Notes: a model not told the origin generated them from the sequence alone. A stretch of 64,000 nt of DNA from Aedes albopictus (GCF_035046485.1 NC_085137.1:498066536-498130535); one strand, 5' to 3'. Positions 12,636-22,945 are shown, counted from the stretch's first letter. A program made the numbers and translations.

Positions 12636-13728
12636 GACCAGCTCTGCAAGAAAGTCACGGAAAATCCGTTATTTTTCGAATATTTAACCTTCACATACCC
12701 GACCCCCGACAACTCATTTGAAAACGCTGGCATTTCGTCAATTTTCATCCGATTTTTTTGAATTCGCCCCTAATCGATCATAAATTGGTGCTAGTTTATT
12801 ACACTCAAATGGTCATGTAATATCCGGAACCATTCTGGAGCTATTCTGGATTGTACTGGGGTCAGGGGGTGGGGGAGTTATCTGTTTTGTCAAATGACCA
12901 AAAATGATTGTTTCGTGTGTTATTGTGTTTAAGAGGCCCTCGCGGAACCTGTTTCAGGTGTTCCGGAGCGGCCATACCAGTTTGCTTCATACTTCAGTCA
13001 ATTTTTTCAGCCCCATTCTCTTAAAATAATGAAGTTTGATAAGTCGCACGGCATGTTTTAGTTGCAAACCAGAAATGTCCCCGATGTCACTCCCGTGGAA
13101 CCTATGCTAGATGTTCCAGGGTGGCCATATTAGTTGATACAGACTTTAGGGTATCATTTCTGACTCAGTCATTCGAAATCATGAAGTTTAATATGTCGCA
13201 CGACATGTTTTGGATGAAAACCAGAAGTGACCCCAATGAGGCCCCCGCGGAACCTGTCACGGTGATCCGGATGGGTAAACTTATTCAAATCTGCTTATCG
13301 CAGTTGTATTTTATTGTTCGCAATGAAAATTCCGCTGAAAATCGATGGTTCAAACACAATAACACACGAAATAATCATTTTTAGCCATTTCGGCACGCTC
13401 CCTGACTCCAGTACAATCCGGAATATCTCCGGAATGGTTCCGGGTATTGCATGGCCACTTGGGTGTAATAAACTTGCACCAATTTATGATCGATTGAGGG
13501 CAACTTAAAAAAAGTTGGATGAAAATTGACGAAATGCCAGCATTTTGAAAATGAGATGTTGGGGGTCGGGTACGTGAAGGTTAAAGTGAATGTCACGGAC
13601 TACCTTGGAAAATGCCAAATGATATTCGTGGTGAATATCATTTGGCATTTTTCAAAGGTAGTACGTGACATTTATCTTAAATATTCGAAAAATAGCGGTT
13701 TTTCTGTGACTTTCTTGTAGTACTGGTC
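12636..13728. mobile_element. 1.1-kb foldback element with TA duplication
   Basis: Inverted arms of about 300 bp flank a central region. The left end is GACCAGCTCTGCAAGAAAGT and the right end is the complement of GACCAGTACTACAAGAAAGT. The target duplication is TA (12634-12635, 13729-13730). The centre holds a repeated unit of about 150 bp, seen from the recurring CGYGGAACCT at 12941, 13094 and 13240. It inserted at or next to the 3' end of the R1 element and is itself interrupted by a TTAA hairpin element in its right arm. No transposase is visible. Confidence 0.85.
13585..13676. mobile_element. 92-bp TTAA-flanked hairpin MITE (piggyBac-type)
   Basis: Almost a pure hairpin: AATGTCACGGACTACC is matched at the other end by GGTAGTACGTGACATT, with a loop of a few bases near 13631. 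It is flanked by TTAA (13581-13584, 13677-13680). Its insertion interrupts the right arm of the 1.1-kb foldback element: the left arm reads straight through GGTTAAATATTCG where this element now sits. A TTAA duplication is the hallmark of piggyBac-type elements. Confidence 0.82.
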
Positions 13729-13730
13729 TA

Positions 13731-14186
13731 TGTGGTACTACAATACCATTCCGTCAATATCATTTCCAAACATACAGAACACTTAACATTTACACAACAC
13801 AGCAAAGCCTTTCTTACGCAACCTCCATAAATCATCAACAACCCTTCTTATAGTTAAAAACCCAGATTAATCCACCTAGTGGTGATAGCGCCTTTCTCGT
13901 CGAATATGTTATGTGGATTTTTATTAAATCCGCCAGATTATTGAAATGTTTAGTAAAACATGCTGGAAACCATGTATACATAATATAAGCGCTTAGAAAT
14001 GGCTCTGGGTCCCCCCCATAAAAATATAGGTATTATCTGACCAAAGTCAGGGGTTTCATAGCTGCCAAAACTACTCGTTGTTGCCCAGTTTTTTTAAGTC
14101 ATTAGTACTTCTAAAACTACTACTGAAACGTGCATTCAGCTTCTTATCTCAGAACCATATTCAGCCTCTACTGTGTCTTATTCAGG
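13731..14186. other. Intergenic DNA with a CCACCTAGTGG palindrome
   Basis: No gene is seen. At 13880-13906 a short palindrome (CCACCTAGTGG) is followed by GATAGCGCCTTTCTCG. The last ten bases also occur, inverted, at the palindromic end of the 34.5-kb repeat element. This may mark a terminus of a mobile element, possibly the 3' end of the Helentron that follows, but the boundary is not proved. Confidence 0.45.
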
Positions 14187-14535
14187 AGATTGAGCCTCTC
14201 CTGTCGTTGAATCATATTCAGCCTCTTGTGTGTCTTATTCAGGAGATTGAGCTAATACGGTAAGCCGTATTCAGCCTCTCCTGTGGTTGAATCATATTCA
14301 GCCTCTTCTGTATCGTTTAAGGAGGTTTTAGCTAACACGGTAAACCGTATTCAGCCCCTCCTGTCGTATAACCATATTCAGCCTCTTCTGTGTTTTATTC
14401 AGGAGATTGAGCTAATACGGTAAGCCGTATTCAGCCTCTCCTATCGTTGAATCATATTCAGCCTCTTCTGTATCGTTTTAGGAGGTTTTAGCTAACACGG
14501 TAAACCGTATTCAGCCCCTCCCATCTCATTTTCAG
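14187..14535. repeat. 81-bp tandem repeat with alternating variants
   Basis: The phrase CCGTATTCAGCC recurs at about 14267, 14348, 14429 and 14510, a constant step of 81 bp. Two variants alternate: TAAGCCGT followed by GCCTCTCC, and TAAACCGT followed by GCCCCTCC. This gives a 162-bp higher-order period. Within each unit, ATTCAGCCTCT occurs twice. The array lies about 100 bp past the stop codon of the Helentron frame. Helentron-type elements and their non-autonomous relatives often carry tandem arrays near an end, so it may belong to the element. Confidence 0.85.
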
Positions 14536-14636
14536 AAGACTTTAGCTAATATGATTTTCAGCAGTTTCAGAAGATTTTAGCTAATATGGTTTATTTTTAA
14601 TTAACGATTTATTTAATCAGGTTACACCAACGTCCT

Positions 14637-17600
14637 TCAACTCATCACTATATGATTCAAGTTATACACATCGTAGCATGTAAAGTCGTATGGTGTGTTT
14701 ACATCATCTGGAAGGAGAACATTATAATGTGCGTCTGCTTGACCTGGCCTTGTCAAATGCAGTAATATTGGTAAATCAGTATTACTATACCTTGGTGGTT
14801 CAACTTTAACAAACCGTTGTTCTCCGTTTTCATGATGTAACATGATAAATATAATTCGTTCAAGAGCCATACTGAGAGCAAACAGGGTGTCAAGGTTACC
14901 GAATAACCTTTCGGAACAACATATCTGAAGAAGGTTAAACAATGTGTCGGATTCCAAACCAATGGTGTTTCTGATTTTATCGAAAATATGTATGTTTTCT
15001 ATTACGGCTTGGAATGCAATTGCTCTAAGATCAAAAGAAAAACTTTCATTTCCTACCAATGCATACGAAATCGCATTAAATTGGCAACCGCCATCTCCAG
15101 TTATTGGAATTTCCAAGAATCCATTCAATGTTTGAACTGACAATAGTCTATCTCTGTTACATTTGAAAACATTAGTAGGTAATGTCCTTAAGTGGTTTGC
15201 TATGTGGTCAATATCACTTTTGTAACGCATTACATTGCCATCTGTAAAAGCTATCAGCAATTCTTCTGAATTAGTAAATGTATATGGATCGTTATAGAAT
15301 ACTTGTTGAACATTTTTGAGTAATTTTTCATTTCCATTATCATATACATCATTGGTCGTATCTACTGTGTTAATCCAATCTCTAATGTTGTGATTTAAAT
15401 TTAAATGTTCTAAATCTGATTCAAAATCACTGTACTGAAAGGATAAACTCGCAATATTCCTATCGCTAGATCTGATGCTATTACCTTCAGATGATAAGTT
15501 AACACAAGATGCTATTGATTTACTATCTATGGATACTATGTCAGAAGACTTTCCAAACAGTTGAATATTATCGTTGTCAATTTTGTTCACATCAGTAAGG
15601 CATGGTTGTTCACTACAAATTATACAATATATTGGTTTATGATCAGAAAAGTAGCACTCGTAAACTCCGGCAGTAATATTTTTAAAATTGGCGTACACTA
15701 CATCTAGTCGTGATCCCAAAATAGTTGTTGCTTCTTTTGGCGGTAGTTTCGAAACATATGAAAGGCTGATCATAAAGGAGCTAAACTCATGGACTTGTGC
15801 ATTTCTTGTATCATTAAGATTGAAATTGAAATCACCTATGACAATAGTTGAACAAGATTCCTCCAACTGAAGTCGAAGCATTGTATCTATAAAATCGCAA
15901 ACACTTACTTTTGGTGATTTATATCCACTTATTATCTGTATTTCATTAACTACAAATTTTACCAGATCTATATGACTATGATAATGTCCCTTTTGATCCG
16001 CCTTAAATTCGGTACAATAGTCGACAACGTTTGCGTTTAAACTGCTTCTTACAAAACAAATAATTCCTTTGGCAATGTTCTTTTTAACATAATCCGGATA
16101 ATTAATAGTATCTGAACGATAGACCACATTAAATCCAGGAAATTCAATCTTTTCATTGGCGTACAAGCATGTTTCAGAGAAAATTAATATATCAAAGCGG
16201 AAATACCATGGGTCCACGTCTACATGCTTTTTATTCGCTCGTAATGATCGAATATTCAAGTAAACTACTTTGAGCCCTGATACATTAACTAAATTATTGT
16301 AAACAAGTGACAATGACCGTTCTTTTCTTAGTCTATCCATTTCGTTCAAACAAGAATCAATTGTATTATTGCTTTTCATATTTCCAGGAAAATTACCTAG
16401 AATATAAAGTCCTGAAAGACTCGTCACGCGACTGAGTTCTACATAAACTAACTGGCGGGTAAGGTTACCAGACTTCCTGAAATCGATGCAAACATGTCTG
16501 TATGTTTGACCTTGACTTTTATGAATAGTTAGAGCTTCGCAAGGTACTATTGGAAACTGATCCCGAATCATCTGGTAATCCTTCTGGAAATGAGTTGTCA
16601 GGTTGTATACTTTCCTAGGAATTGGCGTCCAACTGAGGTTGATATTGTTGTTCTCCATGAAATTCCTGTACTGCTGTCGTATCTTCTTGCCTACATTACT
16701 AGAGTCGAATTTTAGAAAAACAATAGTTGGTTTTTCAGTCCCAGGATTGCAAAAAACGTATTCTAAAACTCCAGTAGCTCCATTAACTAATCCATCTGCA
16801 ACGTCAAGATTAGCTGTCAGCATGTATTTAATTCCTTGTTTGAACCGGATCGTATATGGATATCCTCCACAATCTTTGGTCGGTCGTTCTCTCCACATTT
16901 TAATCTTTGCAGTTCTTTGATGTGGTTTCAGTTTTCCTGTAATTGTGTCAACAGCATTGCACTCTATTTCAGATGCGAGTGATTCCGATATCTTCTTGTC
17001 ATTATATTTATCAACATTGGCGTTCGTATAGTAAAGCCTGATGGCTTCATCAGGTACTTGATCTTCCTGTATTTCTCGAGATTTTATGATGTTGATGTCT
17101 TCGTCTGTCATTTCTCCACGAGCAAAACTATTGGGAGCTCTAACAAAGCTCAAATCATCTTTCTGACGCATAACCTCAGTAAGCTCATAAAGGTTAAATT
17201 CGTCCCATATTGGTGAGATGCTTGTTTTGATTAGACTGTGCTTCGGAGACAAGAAGATGGCCGAGTCTTTTACAGGTGGTAATTGAAGAAAGTCGCCAAC
17301 TGTGATTACCGATAATCCACCAAAGGTTTCGTTTTTTCCAGTGATTTGCCGCAACCGTGTATCGATCCGACTGAAAATGGTGCTTCCAACCATCGATATC
17401 TCATCAATGATGACCAATTTGCAGTCGTTCAGTTGTTGTCTTAAATTGTTGGCAACATCCATGGGTAAATCCGACATTTTCGCATTTTCTTGTAATGGTA
17501 GAGCAAATGCAGAGTGTAACGTATTTCCTCCAATCAGAAAAGCTGCTTTTCCAGAAAACGCACATAACAAAACTTTAATGGAATCAGTACTTTGGTCTCT

Positions 17601-20600
17601 CAGAACTGAAGTTGAATACTCCAAATGGTATGTGATTAATTGGAAAATAGTAGAAATAACCATGCTTTTGCCTACTCCAGCAGATCCCGAAATAAAAATT
17701 CGAAGAGGTAATTTTCCGGTGCTGAATGACTTGTAGATGTGCATTACAATTTCCCTTTGTCGTTCGTTCAGTTTACATAGCATATCAAAGAGATTGTGTT
17801 CGTGTATTTTTGGAGGAGCAGTGTAAATAAAAGGTACATTACTTTTTGGACGATCTATCCCCACTTGCACAAGGATATCGATCTCTTGTTCCTTAGGAAT
17901 TTGATTTTTCTCAAAATCTTCAATTTCATCTGCATCGGCTATTTGTCTGTGCTGCTCAGCAGCTAGCATAGCATCATCCAATCGATCGCTAGACAGCTTG
18001 AACAGGTTATTGCGATTTTTATCGATCAGCTCTTTGTTTTCATAAAACTTTGCACTCCAGTTAATCGATTCAATTTCCTCCTCTTCGTTTCTCCATGGAA
18101 GAAATAATAGCAATTGTTCGCGAAAGAAATTGTCCGGATCTTTTTCATATGAATATCGCACGTGCCGTACGATTCTGGCCTTCCTGCGGCGTTTATTCTC
18201 AGAGTCATCTTTCTCCGTGTCTGTCTCGTTACCTTCTTCGTCCGAATCCAAATTCTTATCTCGTCTTGTTTTCTTCGCTGTTTGGAAATAATATGCGGCA
18301 TATTCAGCTAAGCAAACATCATCCAAAGCTTTTCGTTCTGAATAATGTGTAAGAATATCTTTTCCTACGATGTCAGTGGAATCAGGATCCATTGCTTGCA
18401 ACTGCTTGTTTGTTTTTAAGAACGCTACTCTTTCCTCACTGCGCCCCGTATTTATAAATATAGCACTTCGACTGAACTCTGTTATAGGTGTTCCCAAGCA
18501 ATGGTATACTGCTTCTGATGTTGATATCACGTGTCCGTTCAGGAATTTGTTCATGATGCATCGTAACCGATCCTGTAAATTACGATCTCCTTTGTCCAGT
18601 TCAGTTTGAAGGTCTTTCAGTCCTTTAGAAAGCCCTGCTTCTCCTTTCGCCACATAATCCACAATGTACGATGCTACAGCATACTCGTCCACAACAAGTT
18701 GCAAATCGACATTTGATTCCATCAAATTGAGAATTATTCGATTGGAAGTATTGATATCTACCTCACAACTCCTGCGCTTATAAAAGATTGCCACCTTATT
18801 AATAGAGCTTCTTAAAGCTGTTAAATACGTCTCCTCTGACATCTGAAGGTGCTCCAAAACTTCATCAAAGCTTTTGACAATTCTTTCTTTACTCACATAG
18901 AACTGTTCCATCAGGTTTTTGATTTTTTCTAGATTAGACTTCACTTCAGTAGTTCTTTCCTCTTTGGATAACGGTTCAAGAATCGTTGTCCGTGGCATTA
19001 CAAATTTGGGGAAATTGAATCTGCAGATGTTTTTATTTTTCTTTCCTTTACTGCATGTCGAAGTATGCTTGTGTCGCAGATAGTTACAAAATGGATTTTT
19101 CTCGTCAAATTCGCACGTTATGTGCTTGTCTGCAAACTCTATGACTAGGTCAAAAGTGCTACTATCATCACGATCTATTTTAGGTGCATTGTCAATCCAC
19201 AACAATATATGATCATGAGGTGATCCTCGCTGTTGAAATTCCCGTCTGCGGAAGAAGTCGGTGACTTTGTATGTTTCGAAAATTCCTCCTTCTGCTTTGT
19301 TTATTAATTTCATCAAGTTCTTGATTTTGTTATCATAATACATAGCAGTAAATACGGAATTTTCCTTAACCAGTTTTGCCCTTTCCTCATACGGTAAATT
19401 CAATGCATCATACAAACTAATTTTTGTACCTGAAGTATACTCTACTAGAGCTTGAATCAATTCTGGCCAATTAGTTTCAACTGCAGATACCGTGAGAAAG
19501 AATACAGGAGTACCGATTTGCCGCATAAGTCCACATAAAACCTTCTTTTTTTGCTCCATATACGCAGGGGCACATCGCATTTGATCCATGAATCTTAATC
19601 CATTGTTGAACGATAATAAACCTCCAATGTAATCAGGTTGCAGTGCCTCTTGAGCCGTCACATTTTTTGCATTTTTTTTCTTCCGAATGGCAACTTTTAT
19701 GGAACTGTACGATTCATTCAGCAACTTTTTCTTTGAAAGGTGAAGTATACGCCTTGGTTCAATCCTGTTGTTGTAGTACCGAATTTCCCATTTGATGATA
19801 TCGTTGTATGTTATGTTTTTGTCTGTCAAACTCCGTGGTTGTCCAGCGAAAATTTTTGGAAAACAAAGATATTCTATGTCCGGGTTACTGTATGGTGATA
19901 CCGGTTTCTGGTGTTGTCCAGGAGCCATTACTACGATTGCATTTTGGGCAGCTACTTCATTCAAATCAATCAGCAAGCATTCGTCGTCTCCTTCGTGCAG
20001 TAAATTCGCGAATTCTTCGTCTATGTTTATACCTGCTTCTTGTTCAACTCTGTCATCATCAAACTCGGTTGTGTTCAAATTTGGTTCGTCATCATTTATA
20101 TCCAATCCATCATATGCATTTTTCGAGAAACGAATTCCATACTTCTTATACAGTTCCGTTTCCTGCAAGTAATTGCCAGCTGCCTCAACTTTTTCCTTAC
20201 GTACCAGCCCTTTAAGATAACTGGATGTATGTCCCATATGCCTCTTAAACTCCACTGGTATGGCTATCATATTGATATTGTTAATGTTCCTAGGAAGGGA
20301 CTGCTCCATTTCATTAACATCGGTAGGAACATATATCACACTGCCTTGAGCACCAACTTGTGGATTTGAAGCTCGATGATTAAGCATAATGATCTTGATG
20401 AAAGGCACATACGGTGAGACGATTCGTTCCTCAATGGGATTTAATTCTTCCAAACACTCCGGAACTGCTGCTAATTTCAATCCATTGGTGCTTGAAAGTT
20501 TCGGTATTTTCCCTGCACTTACGTACTTATGACATGTATGGCAAAGATAATTTTGTCTATTTTCTTCATAGTTATTCAGTATGTGAGAATCCACCCAAAG

Positions 20601-22019
20601 AGTTATGTGATCTTTCTCCGCATCAATTTTCACCGCCATTAGAGAAACCACCTTTTCGCGAGTGATTTTTTTTAACCCTTTTTCAAAGAACATGCGTTCA
20701 CAACAAGAGCAGAAATATGAAGGCACTTCTTGCCTGCTATCAATAAACGCCAGAAGTTCAACTGAAGTTTGATCTGTTTCATGTCGCTTCAAGTAGCTGT
20801 ATAAAGCATCTCGATGCCTTATTATCTCAGAGCTCCGTTTTTCACGCCTACTTTGTCGATCTCTTTGCCTTTCGGCGATTCTCAGCATGTCATCGTCTCG
20901 TGTATTTTGCATGCGCTCAATATTGCTCTTATGTTCCTTATGAACATATCGCAAATCTGTTCGAATCTTTTTCATGCGATCTCTATTTTTTGCTTTTTCC
21001 TGGCAAGAAAACTCTTCAACTGTGTCTCGAAGATCCCTTATCCTCTGCAAATTTTTCTGTTGCTCTAGCTGCTTGTAGTCCTCGTGTTTTCTTATTTCTG
21101 CCATCCTCCGTAAATTTATCTGGTTCTCATGGTGCTTGTAGTCTTCTTTCGTTCTTCTTTCCGTCATTCGCTGCATGTTTTTCTGCCTTTCTTGCTCTCT
21201 GTACTCCTCATGTTTTCTTAAATTGGAAATCCTTTGTAAATTGTTCTTTTTCTCTTGCTGCATGTATTCATCGTGTTTCCTTATTTCTGCCATCCTCCGT
21301 AAATTTATCTGATTCTCATGTTGCTTGTAGTCTTCGTTCGTTCTTCTTTCCGTCATTCGCTTTAAGTTTTTCAGCTTTTCTTGCTCTCTGTACTCCTCCT
21401 GTTTTCTCAAATCAGAAATCCTTTGCAAATTCTTCTGTTTCTCTTGCTGCATGTATTCATCGTGTTTCCTCTTTTCCGTTATCCTTTGTGTATTTTTCTG
21501 AATCTCTTGCTGTTTGTAATCCTCATTTTTTCTCGTTTTCACCATCCTCTGTGAATTGGTTTTCCTTTCACATTTCTTATATGCACTGTTCATTCGCATA
21601 TTCTTAATTCTCTGCTTATTTTTCGCATTCTCCAATTTGCTGTACTCTGCGTTGTCACTTCGTTTTTTCTTCATATTCTGCCTATTTTTCTCTTTCCGCG
21701 TGTTTGCATTGCAGTTGTCAATCGCCTTCTCAGTTGATTCTGCACTCCGCACCTCTGAACAGTTTCCTGTGTCATCACTGTGCGCCGTCTCACTAATGTT
21801 ATCCCACTGAGATTTCTTCTCAACAACATTACGTTTTTTGTCATAAAACTTTCTTATTTTTGCTTTCTGCAGACGCGATTGTTTTTTAATTTTCGGCATT
21901 TTGAAGCAATTGCTGCAATTAAAGCAATTGAAATAGAAAATTGTAAGATGATTGTTACGGATGAAACGATAATGTTTAAGTTTCACACAGTTTGAAATTT
22001 GAAACTTTCTGTATCTCAT
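14637..22019 (-). CDS. Helentron Rep-helicase-endonuclease-OTU polyprotein
   Basis: One uninterrupted frame of 2460 codons encodes a whole rolling-circle transposition protein. Residue numbers count from 22019; the methionine at residue 41 (21899, MPKIKKQSRL) is a more protein-like start. Visible in order: basic 21-residue repeats (about 112-375); a zinc finger with CSCC and CHTC pairs (about 433-490) and a DUF6570-like region; the Rep domain with FLTVSAVETNWPEL (about 840), the HUH-type motif QRGSPHDHILLW (about 930) and the two-tyrosine motif YIVDYVAK (about 1113); and a Pif1-type helicase with Walker A GSAGVGKS (about 1445), Walker B VIIDEIS (about 1535), GDFLQLPP (about 1575) and TIHKSQGQT (about 1828). 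These are followed by an apurinic-type endonuclease with GDFNFN (about 2060) and SDHKP (about 2124), and an OTU cysteine protease with GDGGCQFNA (about 2307) and AHYNVLL (about 2428). All key catalytic residues I can check are present, which suggests recent activity. Confidence 0.93.
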   Translation of the reverse strand: MRYRKFQISNCVKLKHYRFIRNNHLTIFYFNCFNCSNCFKMPKIKKQSRLQKAKIRKFYDKKRNVVEKKSQWDNISETAHSDDTGNCSEVRSAESTEKAIDNCNANTRKEKNRQNMKKKRSDNAEYSKLENAKNKQRIKNMRMNSAYKKCERKTNSQRMVKTRKNEDYKQQEIQKNTQRITEKRKHDEYMQQEKQKNLQRISDLRKQEEYREQEKLKNLKRMTERRTNEDYKQHENQINLRRMAEIRKHDEYMQQEKKNNLQRISNLRKHEEYREQERQKNMQRMTERRTKEDYKHHENQINLRRMAEIRKHEDYKQLEQQKNLQRIRDLRDTVEEFSCQEKAKNRDRMKKIRTDLRYVHKEHKSNIERMQNTRDDDMLRIAERQRDRQSRREKRSSEIIRHRDALYSYLKRHETDQTSVELLAFIDSRQEVPSYFCSCCERMFFEKGLKKITREKVVSLMAVKIDAEKDHITLWVDSHILNNYEENRQNYLCHTCHKYVSAGKIPKLSSTNGLKLAAVPECLEELNPIEERIVSPYVPFIKIIMLNHRASNPQVGAQGSVIYVPTDVNEMEQSLPRNINNINMIAIPVEFKRHMGHTSSYLKGLVRKEKVEAAGNYLQETELYKKYGIRFSKNAYDGLDINDDEPNLNTTEFDDDRVEQEAGINIDEEFANLLHEGDDECLLIDLNEVAAQNAIVVMAPGQHQKPVSPYSNPDIEYLCFPKIFAGQPRSLTDKNITYNDIIKWEIRYYNNRIEPRRILHLSKKKLLNESYSSIKVAIRKKKNAKNVTAQEALQPDYIGGLLSFNNGLRFMDQMRCAPAYMEQKKKVLCGLMRQIGTPVFFLTVSAVETNWPELIQALVEYTSGTKISLYDALNLPYEERAKLVKENSVFTAMYYDNKIKNLMKLINKAEGGIFETYKVTDFFRRREFQQRGSPHDHILLWIDNAPKIDRDDSSTFDLVIEFADKHITCEFDEKNPFCNYLRHKHTSTCSKGKKNKNICRFNFPKFVMPRTTILEPLSKEERTTEVKSNLEKIKNLMEQFYVSKERIVKSFDEVLEHLQMSEETYLTALRSSINKVAIFYKRRSCEVDINTSNRIILNLMESNVDLQLVVDEYAVASYIVDYVAKGEAGLSKGLKDLQTELDKGDRNLQDRLRCIMNKFLNGHVISTSEAVYHCLGTPITEFSRSAIFINTGRSEERVAFLKTNKQLQAMDPDSTDIVGKDILTHYSERKALDDVCLAEYAAYYFQTAKKTRRDKNLDSDEEGNETDTEKDDSENKRRRKARIVRHVRYSYEKDPDNFFREQLLLFLPWRNEEEEIESINWSAKFYENKELIDKNRNNLFKLSSDRLDDAMLAAEQHRQIADADEIEDFEKNQIPKEQEIDILVQVGIDRPKSNVPFIYTAPPKIHEHNLFDMLCKLNERQREIVMHIYKSFSTGKLPLRIFISGSAGVGKSMVISTIFQLITYHLEYSTSVLRDQSTDSIKVLLCAFSGKAAFLIGGNTLHSAFALPLQENAKMSDLPMDVANNLRQQLNDCKLVIIDEISMVGSTIFSRIDTRLRQITGKNETFGGLSVITVGDFLQLPPVKDSAIFLSPKHSLIKTSISPIWDEFNLYELTEVMRQKDDLSFVRAPNSFARGEMTDEDINIIKSREIQEDQVPDEAIRLYYTNANVDKYNDKKISESLASEIECNAVDTITGKLKPHQRTAKIKMWRERPTKDCGGYPYTIRFKQGIKYMLTANLDVADGLVNGATGVLEYVFCNPGTEKPTIVFLKFDSSNVGKKIRQQYRNFMENNNINLSWTPIPRKVYNLTTHFQKDYQMIRDQFPIVPCEALTIHKSQGQTYRHVCIDFRKSGNLTRQLVYVELSRVTSLSGLYILGNFPGNMKSNNTIDSCLNEMDRLRKERSLSLVYNNLVNVSGLKVVYLNIRSLRANKKHVDVDPWYFRFDILIFSETCLYANEKIEFPGFNVVYRSDTINYPDYVKKNIAKGIICFVRSSLNANVVDYCTEFKADQKGHYHSHIDLVKFVVNEIQIISGYKSPKVSVCDFIDTMLRLQLEESCSTIVIGDFNFNLNDTRNAQVHEFSSFMISLSYVSKLPPKEATTILGSRLDVVYANFKNITAGVYECYFSDHKPIYCIICSEQPCLTDVNKIDNDNIQLFGKSSDIVSIDSKSIASCVNLSSEGNSIRSSDRNIASLSFQYSDFESDLEHLNLNHNIRDWINTVDTTNDVYDNGNEKLLKNVQQVFYNDPYTFTNSEELLIAFTDGNVMRYKSDIDHIANHLRTLPTNVFKCNRDRLLSVQTLNGFLEIPITGDGGCQFNAISYALVGNESFSFDLRAIAFQAVIENIHIFDKIRNTIGLESDTLFNLLQICCSERLFGNLDTLFALSMALERIIFIMLHHENGEQRFVKVEPPRYSNTDLPILLHLTRPGQADAHYNVLLPDDVNTPYDFTCYDVYNLNHIVMS

Positions 22020-22945
22020 AATGCTTGGAGTATATTTAATTAACGTTGGGATTTCACTCAGTCGTTGGGAAGACTGGGAGGACTTTATCCCTTTTTCTTA
22101 ATGTGGCCATAACTTTACGAAAAACTCTAAACTTGATTCTCGCACAGAATTCTGGGTAATATAAGTTTATACGTTTTTCTCCACAACATTAAAGTTTTCT
22201 AAATTAAGGTTTTAAAGGTTTACCTTATAAAGCATAAAAAGAAGAGTGATACTTGATCTCCCTTTGAGCATCTCATTGAAAGGCTTAATGACTCCAGAAG
22301 CTTTTAATTAATTTTCTTTACAATTTTTCTTGTATTTTTGATTAATGAAATGAAAATGTAAGATGTTCTTAAACTTTTAGGGCTATATTAGATTCTAGAA
22401 TAAGGACATTTCATCCCCATTACCGAATGGGGTTATTTTTCAAACATATAATACGTGTATAATCCTTGAGGGATCTAGTCTCCCCGTATCACTGTTCTAT
22501 GCTAAACAAACCAAATTTGATAATTATGTTTGATAAAAATAGTTTTTTTTTCTTAAGCCTACATGTTGTGAAAATTTGAGAACAGTTGGGCTAATTTTCA
22601 CGAAATGCTGAAATTTGAGATTTTTTGGTATCGCTTTAAGGGTTACATACTTAGGGATACTGAACATAACGAGGGACTGAACGGTTCACTTTTCACAAAT
22701 AAATGCATAGTTGACTGCAAAAATACTTTTTACACCTAAAACAACGACTTTTTCTTTCAACATGGATTTTTATCGTGGAACTTTTTTTTTTCAAACTATG
22801 AAAGTGTTGACCCAAATTGGCTCAAAATTTGATTGAAAATATGTTATTATATTAAGTTAACGCTGTCCAATTTGATTGAGAATCGCAGCAGTTTTGAAAC
22901 TTATCGTCAAATTTTCAGACGTTTTGACACACTAACAGTATTATC
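22020..22945. other. No gene recognised; repeat-like debris
   Basis: AT-rich DNA upstream of the Helentron frame. It may contain the element's 5' end and promoter, but I see no clear terminal motif, TATA-like signal in a decisive place, or open frame of interest. Confidence 0.4.

Larger units (their letters stand above)
14187..22050 (-). mobile_element. Helentron-type rolling-circle transposon (boundaries uncertain)
   Basis: The domain content of the single large frame identifies the Helentron branch of Helitron transposons, which move by a rolling-circle-like mechanism. The 3' side (lower coordinates) probably includes the 81-bp array. I could not fix the exact termini, since Helentrons make no target duplication and their short terminal motifs are weak. 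TTTAATTAACG occurs on both sides, at about 14595 and 22034, but this may be chance. The 13880-13906 palindrome is a candidate 3' end. Confidence 0.7.

Noticed and set aside
14187..14535. CRISPR-like or coding repeat
   Set aside because: It is an ordinary tandem array with alternating variants. No spacer structure, and stops in the frames.
20900..21607. 235-codon frame on the strand opposite the Helentron
   Set aside because: A shadow of the repetitive basic-repeat region of the Helentron frame. Its Cys/Ser/Phe repeats mirror the Lys/Arg/Glu repeats on the coding strand.
14637..22019. A host Pif1 helicase or host OTU gene
   Set aside because: The helicase and OTU parts are fused with Rep and endonuclease domains in one frame, which is the Helentron arrangement.
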